Shown here: piece after piece, positions 17,317 to 27,017 of the stretch
Numbering within the stretch: the stretch's first letter is position 1
Layout of the letters: the number at the start of each line of letters is the position of its first letter
NCBI RefSeq assembly: GCF_001884065.1
Contig: NZ_MACH01000116.1
Span: forward strand, 62,001 to 126,000
Source of the DNA: Bacillus proteolyticus
Lineage (GTDB): Bacteria; Bacillota; Bacilli; Bacillales; Bacillaceae_G
Length of the DNA stretch: 64,000 bases
Direction: 5' to 3'
Notes under the pieces: generated by a model
What the model was told of the DNA's origin: nothing
Database searches by the model: none
The model's input: only the letters and a program-made list of their open reading frames with translations
Translations under genes and position numbers: made by a program

Positions 17317-18841
17317 TTGTACCCACCTGCTCTTTCTTTGTTCCTCCAGCCATTAACAATCCAAGCTGTTGTTCATTCGTTTCTTTCGCATCAACAATTG
17401 CTACAATTTTCCCTTCATAAATAACAGCAATTCGATCGCTAACATTTAAGATTTCCTCTAACTCTAGTGATAAAAGTAATACACCTTTTCCTTTATCTCT
17501 TTGCTCTATTAATCTCTTATGAATAAATTCAATTGCCCCTACATCTAAGCCACGTGTTGGCTGTGCTGCAATTAATAAATCTGGATCACGGTCTACTTCA
17601 CGTGCAATAATTGCTTTTTGCTGGTTTCCCCCAGATAGTGCACGAGCTAACGTTTGCTCACTAGGTGTACGTACATCAAACTGTTCAATAAGTGCCTTTG
17701 CTTTTTCTGTAATTTTACTGAAATTTAAAATCCCTTTCTTTGAAAACGGATTTTTATAGTACGTTTGCAAAACTATATTATCTCTAACAGAAAAATCAAG
17801 AACGAGTCCGTGTTTATGACGATCTTCTGGAATATGACCAATTCCTTCTTCTGTGATTCTTCGAACAGGCCAATTCGTTATTTCTTTCCCTCTAATTGCA
17901 ATAGAACCTGACTCAACTTTTCGTAAACCAGTAATTGCTTCTATTAATTCACTTTGTCCGTTTCCATCAATCCCTGCAATCCCAACAATTTCCCCCGCAC
18001 GAACAGTTAAGTCAAGGCCTTTTACAGCAGGTAGTTGACGCGCATCGTGAACAACAAGGTTTGCAATTGAAAGTACCTCTTCTTTTGGCTTCGCGTCTAT
18101 TTTTTCTGTTTTAAAATTCACTTGACGTCCGACCATTAATTCTGCAAGTTTATTTTCATCCGTATTTGCAACGTCAACCGTTCCAATCCCTTTTCCTTTA
18201 CGAATAATCGTACAACGATCGCAAACTTCCATAATTTCTTTCAACTTATGTGTAATAAGAATAATAGATTTACCTTCTTGCACAAGCTTTTTCATAATTT
18301 GAATTAGCTCATGAATTTCTTGTGGTGTTAACACAGCTGTCGGTTCATCAAATATTAAAATTTCTGCCCCGCGGTAAAGTGTTTTTAAAATTTCAACACG
18401 CTGTTGCATACCGACAGAAATATCTTGTATTTTTGCATATGGATCTACAGCTAAACCGTATTGTTCAGACAGTTTTTGAATTTCTTTAGCAGCTTCCTCC
18501 ACAGCAATTTTCCCTTTTTTCTTCGGTTCGTTTCCGAGAATAATATTCTCTGTAACTGTAAAATTATGAACAAGCATAAAGTGCTGATGGACCATTCCAA
18601 TACCAAGGTCATTTGCTATATTCGGATTTGTAATTTTTACAGGTTTTCCTTTAATTTTAATTTCGCCTTGTTCTGGCTGGTACAAACCAAATAGTACATT
18701 CATCAATGTGGATTTCCCTGCACCATTTTCTCCAAGTAAAGCATGTATTTCTCCCTGCTTTACTTGCAGCGTAATATCATCATTCGCTACAATGCCTGGG
18801 AATACTTTCGTAATATTATTCATCTCAATTACGTATTCCAT
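17309..18841 (-). CDS. nupO: nucleoside ABC transporter ATP-binding protein (NupO/YufO type)
   Basis: Fused double ATPase of the importer, 510 residues. The N-terminal half has a full Walker A (GENGAGKST, near residue 36), signature ISVGMQQR and Walker B ILIFDEPTAVL. The C-terminal half has a degenerate Walker A (GIDGNGQSE), signature LSGGNQQK, and a Walker B variant (LLIAAQPTRGLD). This asymmetry is normal in the RbsA/YufO type, where one site drives transport. The start is MEYVIEM at 18841 behind AGGAGG; an upstream in-frame ATG has no ribosome site. A hairpin without a T run separates it from the binding protein. Confidence 0.92.
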   Translation of the reverse strand: MEYVIEMNNITKVFPGIVANDDITLQVKQGEIHALLGENGAGKSTLMNVLFGLYQPEQGEIKIKGKPVKITNPNIANDLGIGMVHQHFMLVHNFTVTENIILGNEPKKKGKIAVEEAAKEIQKLSEQYGLAVDPYAKIQDISVGMQQRVEILKTLYRGAEILIFDEPTAVLTPQEIHELIQIMKKLVQEGKSIILITHKLKEIMEVCDRCTIIRKGKGIGTVDVANTDENKLAELMVGRQVNFKTEKIDAKPKEEVLSIANLVVHDARQLPAVKGLDLTVRAGEIVGIAGIDGNGQSELIEAITGLRKVESGSIAIRGKEITNWPVRRITEEGIGHIPEDRHKHGLVLDFSVRDNIVLQTYYKNPFSKKGILNFSKITEKAKALIEQFDVRTPSEQTLARALSGGNQQKAIIAREVDRDPDLLIAAQPTRGLDVGAIEFIHKRLIEQRDKGKGVLLLSLELEEILNVSDRIAVIYEGKIVAIVDAKETNEQQLGLLMAGGTKKEQVGTNG

Positions 18842-18919
18842 TGTGTTCCTCCTTTTAACAGGGAACATTCCCCTATTACACTATTAACTTATTAAGCAAT
18901 TCGGAAGTTTTATACATAC

Positions 18920-18946
18920 AAAGGTTAGTTCTATGAACTAACCTTT
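18920..18946 (-). other. stem-loop between nupN and nupO
   Basis: Perfect 12-bp stem AAAGGTTAGTTC/GAACTAACCTTT around loop TAT. No T run follows on the minus strand, so it is not a classic terminator. It more likely protects the nupN 3' end after processing, giving more binding protein than membrane subunits. Confidence 0.55.
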
Positions 18947-18959
18947 GCTATTTCTCTAT

Positions 18960-20045
18960 TTATTTTTTTAGAGAAGCTTCATATTCTTTATACTCTTTAT
19001 CTGTAGCTGGTACTTTAATTGCACCATCTGTAATTTTCTTTTCAAACTCTTCTACTTTTGTTAGAATTTCAGGGTTAACTTTTTTCACGTTGTCAGTTGT
19101 TTTTGCAATACCAACGCCGTCATCTTTTAAGCCAAACGCTTCTACTTTACCGCCTTTTAATTTACCGTCTTTCGCTTCTTGTGCTACTTTTTCAACAGCG
19201 ATATCTACACGTTTTACCATTGAAGTTAATGTTACGTTTTCAGGCATACCTTCTTGGTTTTGGTCACGGTCAACACCGATTACCCAAACGTTTTCACCTT
19301 TTTTCTTACGGTTTTTCGCTTCAGTGAACACACCGTTACCTGTACCACCAGCAGCATGATAAATTACATCTACGCCTTGACCATACATTGCTGAAGCAAG
19401 AACTGTACCTTTTTCAGGTTTATCAAATGCTTCTGCATATTCAGATACGATTTCAATATTTGGATTTACTGCCTTTGCACCTGCTTTAAATCCATTTTCG
19501 AATTTACTAATTAAATCACTCTTCATTCCACCAACAAATCCTACTTTATTCGTTTTTGTTGACATAGCTGCTACTGCACCTACAAGGAATGATCCTTCAT
19601 GATCTTTAAATGTAATGCTTGTTACGTTTGGTGCATCTACAACAGTATCAACGATTGCGAATTGTTGTTTTGGAGTTTCTTTTGCAACTTCTTTAATTGC
19701 ACCTTCTAATTTATAACCAATTCCGAAAGTTAAATCATATTTATCTTTTGAGAACTTTTTCAAATTCGGAATATAATCAGCTTCTTTTTCAGACTGTAGA
19801 TAACGATAATTTGTCTTTTCTTTTAATCCATTCTCTTTACCAAAATTTTGTAATCCTTCCCAAGAAGATTGGTTAAATGACTTATCATCAACGCCCCCAA
19901 CGTCTGTTACCAAACCAACTTTGAAGTCTTTATTGTCTTTCGTGTCTTTCTTGTCACTGCTCGCCTTATCCGAGTTACCACATGCACCTAACACTGTACT
20001 TGCTGCTAACGTTAACGATAATAAAAGACCTGTTTTTTTCTTCAT
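18960..20045 (-). CDS. nupN: BMP-family nucleoside-binding lipoprotein (NupN/YufN type)
   Basis: Extracytoplasmic substrate-binding lipoprotein of 361 residues. The N-terminal signal peptide ends in the lipobox LGAC with Cys22 as the lipidated residue, then a charged Lys/Asp/Ser linker, then the BMP/Med domain (VGLVTDVGGVDDKSFNQSSW; GVDVIYHAAGGTGNGVF; IGVDRDQNQ). BMP proteins bind purine nucleosides. ATG at 20045 lies behind AGGAGGGG. It sits between the GntR regulator and the ABC subunits, downstream of a guanine-class riboswitch. Guanosine or inosine as ligand is inferred from B. subtilis NupN and the riboswitch. Confidence 0.92.
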   Translation of the reverse strand: MKKKTGLLLSLTLAASTVLGACGNSDKASSDKKDTKDNKDFKVGLVTDVGGVDDKSFNQSSWEGLQNFGKENGLKEKTNYRYLQSEKEADYIPNLKKFSKDKYDLTFGIGYKLEGAIKEVAKETPKQQFAIVDTVVDAPNVTSITFKDHEGSFLVGAVAAMSTKTNKVGFVGGMKSDLISKFENGFKAGAKAVNPNIEIVSEYAEAFDKPEKGTVLASAMYGQGVDVIYHAAGGTGNGVFTEAKNRKKKGENVWVIGVDRDQNQEGMPENVTLTSMVKRVDIAVEKVAQEAKDGKLKGGKVEAFGLKDDGVGIAKTTDNVKKVNPEILTKVEEFEKKITDGAIKVPATDKEYKEYEASLKK

Positions 20046-20135
20046 ACTAGAAACCCCTCCTGAAATGTTTTGTCTAATGATTCATACGCTGCTGTCCCTT
20101 ACTTCTTGCTGTCACCTCCCTAAAAAGGAACTTCC

Positions 20136-20861
20136 CTACATACGTTTTCTTAATACGTGGAAGCTAAACTTATCAGCTCTAAAGTAATTAATAGAATATA
20201 AGATTGGCTCATCATTTTGATCATAGTGCATTTGTTTTAAAACTAGCAGTGCCGTTTCAGGTTCACATTCTAAAATCGGTGAAATTTTCGGGTGATAACC
20301 AATCGGTTCAATATGAGCAACTGCGTACGTGATACGCTTATGCGTATTATTATGTATAACTGTAAGCAGCGATTCCTCATTGTACCCCGATAAATCTGGT
20401 AATATCTCTTTCGCTAGTTTATCAATGCAATATACAACTGGTTCCCCATCCGCTGTACGAACACGCTCAATCATTACCGCACTAAATCCATCTTCACAAT
20501 TAAACTTCTCTTTTTCTTCTTCTGTTAAAGTTGTTGTAGATGATGATAAAAAGATTGTTCCTGGTGTTTTCCCCACACTAGAAATCATATCTGTAATACT
20601 AGAAAGTTGCTCTATTCCAGAAGAAAATAACGGCTTCGCATTTACAAACGTCCCTACACCATGTCTACGAATAACAACATTTTCTTCTTCTAAAATACGT
20701 AGTGCTTCCCTTAAAGTTGCCCTACTTACACCAAGCTCTTTCGCTAGATCAAACTCTGAAGGTAACTTTTGCTTTTCTTTATAAGCCCCATCTTTAATTT
20801 TTCCTTTGATGTGATCAATCACCCGCAAATATAGGTGACGACTATCGGATTTTACTGACAT
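20136..20861 (-). CDS. ymfC: GntR/HutC-family transcriptional regulator (YmfC type)
   Basis: Transcriptional regulator of 241 residues. The N-terminal winged helix (about 10-75) carries [22 protein letters not shown] and RRHGVGTFV, the GntR signature. The C-terminal UTRA-type ligand domain (about 85-240) has [12 protein letters not shown] and [19 protein letters not shown]. The start is MSVKSDS at 20861 behind GGGGGAG. It is the first gene after a guanine-class riboswitch and is followed at 90 bases by nupN with no terminator, so it is probably co-transcribed with the importer and may regulate it. Its ligand and operator are not evident. Confidence 0.9.
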   Translation of the reverse strand: MSVKSDSRHLYLRVIDHIKGKIKDGAYKEKQKLPSEFDLAKELGVSRATLREALRILEEENVVIRRHGVGTFVNAKPLFSSGIEQLSSITDMISSVGKTPGTIFLSSSTTTLTEEEKEKFNCEDGFSAVMIERVRTADGEPVVYCIDKLAKEILPDLSGYNEESLLTVIHNNTHKRITYAVAHIEPIGYHPKISPILECEPETALLVLKQMHYDQNDEPILYSINYFRADKFSFHVLRKRM

Positions 20862-21021
20862 AAGACTCCCCCGCATTTCAATTATTCGACCTCTGATGTA
20901 AGACTTCTTTTCTCTTTTTTCAACTTACAACACAGCATAATTACTAAATACTAAAAATAAGTGTAATTATCGAACAAATATTAATAATTTTTCAAGATGA
21001 AATTTTCACTCTTTATTCTAT

Positions 21022-21178
21022 AAAAAAAACTTTGCACCATAAACATTCCTCATATCGAGAAAAAGTTCGGCACAAAGATCCCTTACATCCTTTGTTACAC
21101 ACTTTTCCCCCATAGTCTAGCAATTCATGGTTGCCAGGTAGAAACTTATGGACCTTATCTCCAAGATTATATGAGGCA
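21022..21178 (-). promoter_or_regulatory. guanine-class purine riboswitch with intrinsic terminator
   Basis: The aptamer (21107-21177, minus strand) has P1 CCTCATA/TATGGGG, the core TATAATC, the invariant AGTTTCTACC with CTGG/CCAT, and the J3-1 segment GACTATG, whose C marks the guanine class (T would mark adenine). Two states are readable downstream. Terminator: CTTTGTGCC (21069-21077) with GGTGCAAAG (21030-21038), followed by eight T. Antiterminator: GGGGAAAAGT at the P1 3' strand (21101-21110) with ACTTTTTCTC (21057-21066). Purine binding should stabilise P1 and the terminator, turning gntR-nupNOPQ off. The rest of the gntR-spoIIIE gap holds only the promoter and the spoIIIE terminator. 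Confidence 0.92.
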
Positions 21179-21196
21179 GTGATTCTTTTCGAAGTA

Positions 21197-21225
21197 ATCT
21201 TACCACTTGCTCCCATATGTGTCAA
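21197..21225 (-). promoter_or_regulatory. sigma-A promoter ahead of the riboswitch
   Basis: On the minus strand, TTGACA (21220-21225) and TAAGAT (21197-21202) are 17 bases apart. The predicted transcript starts near 21190, about a dozen bases before the aptamer. Confidence 0.75.
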
Positions 21226-21362
21226 CAGAATTCAACATTTTTCTACATTAAATATCGAACGTTTCGAAAATCAAAACAATAAGCATTCGTATTCTAAAGA
21301 GTACCTCGTTATGTAAGCCCTTTCTTTTATGTTGACTATAGTATATAACAAAAACAGCATAT

Positions 21363-21398
21363 AAAAAAGCCTAATTGTAAAAACAATTAGGCTTTTTT
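21363..21398 (-). terminator. intrinsic terminator after spoIIIE
   Basis: 16-bp inverted repeat (AAAAAAGCCTAATTGT and complement, loop AAAA) directly after the spoIIIE stop, ending in a T run on the minus strand. Confidence 0.9.
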
Positions 21399-23783
21399 TC
21401 AAGAACTTTTTTCTTGCACATCTTTAATGAGTACTTCTCTCGGTTTACTACCTTCATAAGGACCTACTACACCATTCATTTCCATGGCATCGATTAAACG
21501 AGCCGCTCGCGTATATCCTACTCTAAATCTACGTTGTAACATAGACACAGATGCTGTTTGCATTTCTACTACAAGCTGAATCGCTTCATCGTATAATTCA
21601 TCTTCTACTTCCTGCTTTGTTTCAGGAATATCTTGCGGAATCATATCCTCTTGATATTGCGCTTTTTGTTGCGCAATAACAGATTCTACGACTCTCTCAA
21701 CTTCATCATCTGATAAAAACGCCCCTTGTACACGAACAGGTTTCGATGCACCAATTGGTATGAACAACATATCTCCACGACCTAGTAGCTTCTCTGCGCC
21801 ACCACCGTCAAGAATTGTACGCGAATCCGTTTGCGAAGATACAGCAAATGCAATACGCGATGGAATATTCGCTTTAATAACACCCGTGATAACATCAACT
21901 GATGGGCGCTGAGTCGCAATAATTAAATGAATACCAGCAGCACGTGCCATTTGTGCTAAACGCATAATTGCATCTTCTACATCCGATGAAGCAACCATCA
22001 TTAAATCAGCTAACTCGTCCACAATCACTACAATATATGGTAATTCAGGTTGTTTCGCTTCCGATTGACTATTGTGTTCTTTAATATAATCATTATATCC
22101 TTCAATGTTACGTGTGCCACTATGAGCAAATAATTCATAACGACGCTCCATTTCACTCACAACTTTCTTCAAAGCCTGTGACGCTTTTTTCGGATCAGTT
22201 ACAACTGGTGTTAATAAATGCGGAACACCGTTATATACATTTAACTCTACCATTTTCGGATCAATCATCATTAATTTTACTTCATGTGGTTTCGCACGCA
22301 TTAAAATACTTACAATAATTCCATTAATACATACACTCTTCCCACTACCAGTCGCACCAGCTACTAATAAATGGGGCATTTTATTTAAACGTGCCAATAC
22401 AGCCTCTCCTGTAATATCACGTCCAAGACCAATTAATAACTTCTCTTCTGGGTGGTTATTCGCCTTTGAATCAAGAACTTCTCTAAGCGTTACCATAGAA
22501 ACTTCTGAATTCGGAACCTCAATCCCAACAGCTGATTTCCCGGGAATAGGTGCTTCAATACGAATGTCTTTCGCTGCTAAAGCAAGCGCTAAATCATCAC
22601 TTAAACTAACAATTTTACTTACCTTTACTCCCATATCAGGATACACTTCATACTTCGTAACTGCAGGACCTCTATGTACTTTTGTTACTTTCGCTTTCAC
22701 ACCAAAACTTTGGAATGTACGTTCCAATTTACGAGCATTTTCATAAATTTCCGCATTTTCATTTGTAACTTGCTTATTTTGGGGAAACTTTAATATATCA
22801 AGCGAAGGAAGCTTATAATCTTTATTTTCCACATTAGAAAATTGCATAGGAGGTGCTTTCGTTTCGCCTTCTAGCGATTCAACTATTTTTTCTCCTCGTT
22901 TCTTTTGAGGTTGTTCTTCTCGCGTAGGCGGAACTGCCTCTTCAATAAACGGAGAAGTGATTAAATCATTTTCTTCTATTTGCTTTTCCGTCTCTTCGCT
23001 TACTGGATAATTCTCAGTAAAATTTGAAATAATTGGCGGACCAATTTCTATCTCTTCTACTGGCTCAATAGCTTCTTCTTGTTCAGCAACACGTTCACGC
23101 CTCTTGCTTCTTGTTGTTTTTTTCTTTTCAGTTTGCTCAGCGACCCTTTGAGATTTCCAATCTTTATAATCCCCTTGCATTACTTGAAATTGACTTCTAA
23201 GAATTCTCCCTACCGGAGCAAGTACTTCTCCAATATGCTTATTTGTTATACAAAGTATTCCAAGAATAACTAAAATAATTCCAATGATATATGCCCCTAC
23301 TTCGTCAAATAAGAAGTAGCACGTTGCGAACATAAGTGCACCGAACATACCACCACCTAAATGAACACTATCCGGGCCCTTTTTCATTTCAAGGAAGAAG
23401 TAATCTTTTGTACTAACAATTACAGAAGTATTTTGCACAGCTCCATCTTTCGTAAGAAGGTTAAATAATGTAATATGACTAAACATTAATATTGCTAGTA
23501 CAATTAAATAAACACCTATTAGCCGTTTATTTAAAAGGTTTGGCCATCCACGCTTTATTACAAACGCAACAGATAAAGCTATTACACCTAACACACCAAT
23601 TATGTACCACTCACCAAAGAAGAAGCGAAAAAATAACACAAACGATTTCCCTACAACACCTAGCTGTAAAATCGTAATAATCGAAAGTGCAAAAAGAGTC
23701 AACCCGACGATTTCATAATACAAAGTTGGCTTTATCGTACGTCTTGCCTTAGCCTTCGTCCCTCTTTGCTTTTGTTTTGCCAT
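21399..23783 (-). CDS. spoIIIE: DNA translocase SpoIIIE/FtsK
   Basis: Membrane-anchored DNA pump that moves the chromosome into the forespore and clears DNA from closing septa. Of 794 residues, the first ~170 hold four membrane helices. An acidic/charged linker follows (about 200-330), then the alpha/beta motor with Walker [13 protein letters not shown] and Walker [15 protein letters not shown]. The C-terminus is a gamma winged-helix domain that reads polar DNA sequences ([20 protein letters not shown]). The start is MAKQKQRG at 23783 behind GAGGTGAAG. The position next to tepA and ymfC matches spoIIIE rather than the second Bacillus homologue sftA. Confidence 0.95.
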   Translation of the reverse strand: MAKQKQRGTKAKARRTIKPTLYYEIVGLTLFALSIITILQLGVVGKSFVLFFRFFFGEWYIIGVLGVIALSVAFVIKRGWPNLLNKRLIGVYLIVLAILMFSHITLFNLLTKDGAVQNTSVIVSTKDYFFLEMKKGPDSVHLGGGMFGALMFATCYFLFDEVGAYIIGIILVILGILCITNKHIGEVLAPVGRILRSQFQVMQGDYKDWKSQRVAEQTEKKKTTRSKRRERVAEQEEAIEPVEEIEIGPPIISNFTENYPVSEETEKQIEENDLITSPFIEEAVPPTREEQPQKKRGEKIVESLEGETKAPPMQFSNVENKDYKLPSLDILKFPQNKQVTNENAEIYENARKLERTFQSFGVKAKVTKVHRGPAVTKYEVYPDMGVKVSKIVSLSDDLALALAAKDIRIEAPIPGKSAVGIEVPNSEVSMVTLREVLDSKANNHPEEKLLIGLGRDITGEAVLARLNKMPHLLVAGATGSGKSVCINGIIVSILMRAKPHEVKLMMIDPKMVELNVYNGVPHLLTPVVTDPKKASQALKKVVSEMERRYELFAHSGTRNIEGYNDYIKEHNSQSEAKQPELPYIVVIVDELADLMMVASSDVEDAIMRLAQMARAAGIHLIIATQRPSVDVITGVIKANIPSRIAFAVSSQTDSRTILDGGGAEKLLGRGDMLFIPIGASKPVRVQGAFLSDDEVERVVESVIAQQKAQYQEDMIPQDIPETKQEVEDELYDEAIQLVVEMQTASVSMLQRRFRVGYTRAARLIDAMEMNGVVGPYEGSKPREVLIKDVQEKSS

Positions 23784-23911
23784 TTCTTCACCTCGTGTTC
23801 TAAAAATTAAGTACAACTTCCTAAAAAAGCTCTACTTATATGTCTTTCTCTCTATTTTCTGGTCTTTATATCTTCTATTTTTACACTTCTTGTAAAATGT
23901 TAAATAAACAG

Positions 23912-23937
23912 AAGAAAGCAGCCTACTCATGGCTGCT
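23912..23937 (-). terminator. probable terminator after ylzJ
   Basis: 7-bp stem AGCAGCC/GGCTGCT (23917-23923, 23931-23937) with loop TACTCAT. On the minus strand it is followed by TTCTTCTGTTTATTT. The stem is short but GC-rich. Confidence 0.6.
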
Positions 23938-23993
23938 CAACCGTCTTGTTTTTTATATTATACCATAGCTCCTAAACAAAATCCTTCTTTTTG

Positions 23994-24197
23994 CTAAAAG
24001 GTAATTTTCTGTCCAGGCTCAAACTCTAAGTAGTGAGACGGATTCGTACTTAACACACGTACAATAGAATAACATTGATTATCCTCCTCAGAGACCATTA
24101 ATTCCACGCCGTTTACATTCACAACTTTTTGACTTTCACATTGTGAATAATCAGCCGGATATACAAGTTGCTCTGGCATAATTGTATATAAAATCAT
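23994..24197 (-). CDS. ylzJ: YlzJ-like protein
   Basis: Small protein of 67 residues of the YlzJ-like family, function unknown. It contains no membrane helix; conserved features are the start [14 protein letters not shown] and [11 protein letters not shown] at the end. The ATG overlaps the tepA stop by four bases (ATGA), so translation is coupled to tepA. This tepA-ylzJ-spoIIIE order is conserved in Bacillus. Confidence 0.85.
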   Translation of the reverse strand: MILYTIMPEQLVYPADYSQCESQKVVNVNGVELMVSEEDNQCYSIVRVLSTNPSHYLEFEPGQKITF

Positions 24198-24943
24198 TGT
24201 AGCATTGTCCCTTCTGCACTATTATCCTTGCGTTCGTCAATTAATTCGTTTAATTTTCTAAGTGCGCTACCAATACCACCGACATCATCTATAAGACCAT
24301 ACTTCACCGCATCTCCACCTATTACATTAGTCCCAATATCTCGCGTCAAATTCCCTTTTGCAAACATAAGCTCTTTAAAACGATCTTCCGTTACTTTCGA
24401 ATGCTTTGTCACAAATCGAATGACTCTTTCTTGCATTTTATCCAAATACTCAAATGTTTGCGGCACACCTATAACAAGACCTGTTAAACGAATCGGATGA
24501 ATTGTCATCGTCGCTGTTTCGGCAATAAATGAATAATCAGTTGAGACCGCAATCGGTACACCAATTGAATGCCCTCCTCCTAAAACAAGAGAGACAGTTG
24601 GTTTTGAAAGCGAAGCCACCATTTCAGAAATTGCTAATCCAGCTTCAACGTCACCTCCAACTGTATTTAATATTAAAAGTAAGCCTTCAATTTTCGGATT
24701 TTGTTCGATCGCGACAATTTGCGGAATGATGTGCTCATATTTTGTTGTTTTATTTTGTGGTGGCAACTGAATGTGGCCTTCCACCTGTCCAACAATTGTT
24801 AAACAATGAATACGCGATTCATTCATTTGCGGGACATTCGTCTGTCCAAGTTGTTGAATTTTCTCCACTATAGAAGCTTCTTTCGGAATTTCTTTCGGCT
24901 CAGCTTCTTTTTCTTCATTTATATAACGGTCACGTTCTGTCAT
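24194..24943 (-). CDS. tepA: ClpP-family translocation-enhancing protease TepA
   Basis: ClpP/crotonase-fold serine protease of 249 residues. B. subtilis TepA (YmfB) helps preprotein translocation and degrades signal peptides and small spore proteins. The serine site GGGHSIGVP and the histidine region MTIHPI are present, preceded by [13 protein letters not shown], the ClpP-like loop. The acidic N-terminus (~40 residues) is family-typical. There is no signal peptide, so it acts on the cytoplasmic side. ATG at 24943 follows AAAGGGG. It is followed by the overlapping ylzJ. Confidence 0.9.
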   Translation of the reverse strand: MTERDRYINEEKEAEPKEIPKEASIVEKIQQLGQTNVPQMNESRIHCLTIVGQVEGHIQLPPQNKTTKYEHIIPQIVAIEQNPKIEGLLLILNTVGGDVEAGLAISEMVASLSKPTVSLVLGGGHSIGVPIAVSTDYSFIAETATMTIHPIRLTGLVIGVPQTFEYLDKMQERVIRFVTKHSKVTEDRFKELMFAKGNLTRDIGTNVIGGDAVKYGLIDDVGGIGSALRKLNELIDERKDNSAEGTMLQ

Positions 24944-25009
24944 ATCGCATCCCCTTTCGCTCGTATATAACTATTATTTCTTAAGTTATAAATTTCATGC
25001 GATAGGGTT

Positions 25010-25045
25010 AAAAAAGAAAAAGATCACCTGTAAAGGTGATCTTCT
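25010..25045 (-). terminator. intrinsic terminator after rnjB
   Basis: 10-bp perfect stem AAGATCACCT/AGGTGATCTT (25020-25029, 25034-25043) with loop GTAA, followed by TTTTCTTTTTT on the minus strand. Confidence 0.9.
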
Positions 25046-26716
25046 TTATACTTCCATAATAATCGGTAAAATCATTGGCTTTCTCTTCGTTTCTTCGTAC
25101 AAGAACTGCCCTAATAATTCACGAATATTTTGTTTTAACATAGACCATTCAATTGAATACTCTTTAATAGATTGTTCAACAATCATACGTACAATATCTG
25201 TAGATCGTTCGATCAACGCTTCTGATTCACGTACATATACGAAACCGCGTGAAATAATTTCTGGACCAGAGATTATTTTCTTTTCATCTTTACCAAGTGT
25301 CACAACAACAACTAAAATTCCATCTTGAGATAACATCTTTCTATCTCGAAGAACAATATTACCAACGTCGCCAACACCTAATCCATCAATTAAAACATTG
25401 CCCGCTTGCACTTTACCAACTAAGTTTGCTTCTTCATCGCCAAAAGCAATTACATCGCCTTTTTCTACAATAAAGATATTTTCTCTCGCAATACCTACAT
25501 CTTCCGCTAAATATGCATGTGCTTTTTGCATACGGAACTCACCATGTACGGGTACAAAATACTTCGGCTTCATTAAATTTAACATTAGTTTTAATTCTTC
25601 TTGGCTACCGTGACCTGAAACGTGTACTTTTCTTTCACCATAATAAACAACCTCGGCTCCAGCTCTAAATAACAAGTCAATAATTTTTGATACAGATATT
25701 TCATTTCCTGGAATTGGTGAAGCTGCAATAATAACCGTATCACCTTTACGAATTGAAATTTGTTTATGAGCTTGCTTCGCCATTCTAGAAAGGGCTGCCA
25801 TCGGTTCACCTTGACTACCTGTCGTTAAAATAGCTACCTTTTTCTCTGGGAAATTATCTACTTCTTGTAATGAAATAACCATACCTTCTGGAACATCTAA
25901 ATAACCAAGACGTCTTGCAATGTCTACTACTTTCACCATACTACGTCCTACTACCGCTACTTTTCTTCCTGTTTCGGCAGCCGCGTCAAATACTTGTTGA
26001 ATACGATGTACATTCGATGCAAATGAAGCAACGATAATACGACCTTCTGCACCGTAGAACACTTTAGAAATTTCTACACCAACTTCTTTTTCCGAACCTG
26101 TGTAGCCTGGACGCTCAGCGTTTGTACTATCAGATAATAAGCAAAGTACGCCTTCATTCCCGATTTGCGCCATTTTCCCAAGATCTGCTCCATTATTTCC
26201 AATTGGAGTTTGATCAAATTTAAAGTCCCCTGTATACACTACAGCACCTTTTGATGTATGGAAACAAACACCAACAGAATCCGGAATACTATGTGTCGTT
26301 CCAAAGAATGACACCGTTGTAGTATTAAAATCTACTGTTGAATTTGAATCGATTGTTTTTAAGTCTACACGGCCTAACATGCCCGCTTCGCCAAGTTTTT
26401 CTTGTATAAGTCCTACTGTTAATTTCGTTGCATATACTGGAATAGATAATTTACGAAGTACATAAACAATTCCACCAATATGATCTTCATGACCGTGAGT
26501 AATAAATAAACCTTTTACTCGCTCTTGATTTTCCACTAAGTATGTAATATCAGGAATAACGATATCAATTCCAAACATTTCATCTCCTGGGAACATTAAT
26601 CCTGCATCTACAATAAAGATTTCAGAATCAATTTCAACACAGTACATGTTTTTCCCGATTTCACCTACTCCACCAAGAGCAAATACTTTAACAGACTCAT
26701 TCTCTTTTCTCTTCAT
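25046..26716 (-). CDS. rnjB: ribonuclease J2
   Basis: Metallo-beta-lactamase ribonuclease, 556 residues. RNase J1/J2 complexes act as 5'-3' exonucleases and endonucleases in mRNA decay. The sequence and the neighbourhood (dapA upstream, tepA downstream) identify it as J2 (YmfA). It has HGHEDH at 74-79, a complete zinc motif, whereas B. subtilis J2 carries a degenerate HGHDEN; the beta-CASP motifs (TGSQGEP, SGHGSQEE, PVHGE) follow. The start ATG has no ribosome site immediately before it. The nearest good one, GAGGTG, lies on the far side of a 146-base element with inverted ends. An upstream sigma-A promoter gives a leader of about 260 bases. Confidence 0.95.
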   Translation of the reverse strand: MKRKENESVKVFALGGVGEIGKNMYCVEIDSEIFIVDAGLMFPGDEMFGIDIVIPDITYLVENQERVKGLFITHGHEDHIGGIVYVLRKLSIPVYATKLTVGLIQEKLGEAGMLGRVDLKTIDSNSTVDFNTTTVSFFGTTHSIPDSVGVCFHTSKGAVVYTGDFKFDQTPIGNNGADLGKMAQIGNEGVLCLLSDSTNAERPGYTGSEKEVGVEISKVFYGAEGRIIVASFASNVHRIQQVFDAAAETGRKVAVVGRSMVKVVDIARRLGYLDVPEGMVISLQEVDNFPEKKVAILTTGSQGEPMAALSRMAKQAHKQISIRKGDTVIIAASPIPGNEISVSKIIDLLFRAGAEVVYYGERKVHVSGHGSQEELKLMLNLMKPKYFVPVHGEFRMQKAHAYLAEDVGIARENIFIVEKGDVIAFGDEEANLVGKVQAGNVLIDGLGVGDVGNIVLRDRKMLSQDGILVVVVTLGKDEKKIISGPEIISRGFVYVRESEALIERSTDIVRMIVEQSIKEYSIEWSMLKQNIRELLGQFLYEETKRKPMILPIIMEV

Positions 26717-26723
26717 GTTGTTG

Positions 26724-26869
26724 CCTGGTTTAAAAATCTTGCAAACACTGATTTCACTAAAATTGTAGAGACACCAGGGGAAACTCTACAACCACCATAT
26801 ATTCACCGTCCAAGACGAATGTCCTTACCGTTATGCGATATCATGTCCTTGTTTATTTTTTAAACCAGG
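26724..26869 (-). repeat. 146-bp element with inverted ends inside the rnjB leader
   Basis: The ends form a perfect 13-bp inverted repeat (26724-26736 CCTGGTTTAAAAA and 26857-26869 TTTTTAAACCAGG). Inside, GTAGAG/CTCTAC forms a smaller hairpin. On the minus strand the element is flanked by GAAAGAGGTGAAA upstream and CAACAAC then ATG downstream, so it separates a good Shine-Dalgarno site from the rnjB start. Pairing of its ends would bring the two together, giving a spacing of about ten bases. No coding region or group I core is visible. It may be one of the small repeat elements of the B. cereus group, but I cannot assign a family. Confidence 0.7.
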
Positions 26870-26987
26870 TTTCACCTCTCTTTCATTATATAAATCAAAT
26901 ATCTTATTCGATATGATATGAAAATTTCATTGAATCATAATTTTTCCCAATTTTGCTAAGCATACCCGTACTAAGCTACTTAGCCAT

Positions 26988-27017
26988 ATTATACCTGATA
27001 CAAGAAATAGAACACAA
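26988..27017 (-). promoter_or_regulatory. sigma-A promoter of rnjB
   Basis: On the minus strand, TTGTGT (27012-27017) and TATAAT (26988-26993) are 18 bases apart. Transcription would start near 26981. Confidence 0.6.

Noticed and set aside
21013-21225. 70-residue frame on the minus strand between spoIIIE and ymfC.
   Set aside because: It is the translation of the guanine riboswitch and its terminator.
26724-26869. The rnjB leader element as another group I intron.
   Set aside because: No P7-type GACTA/TAGTC pair, no guide pairing to the upstream flank and no splice-site rule match. The element lies outside coding sequence.
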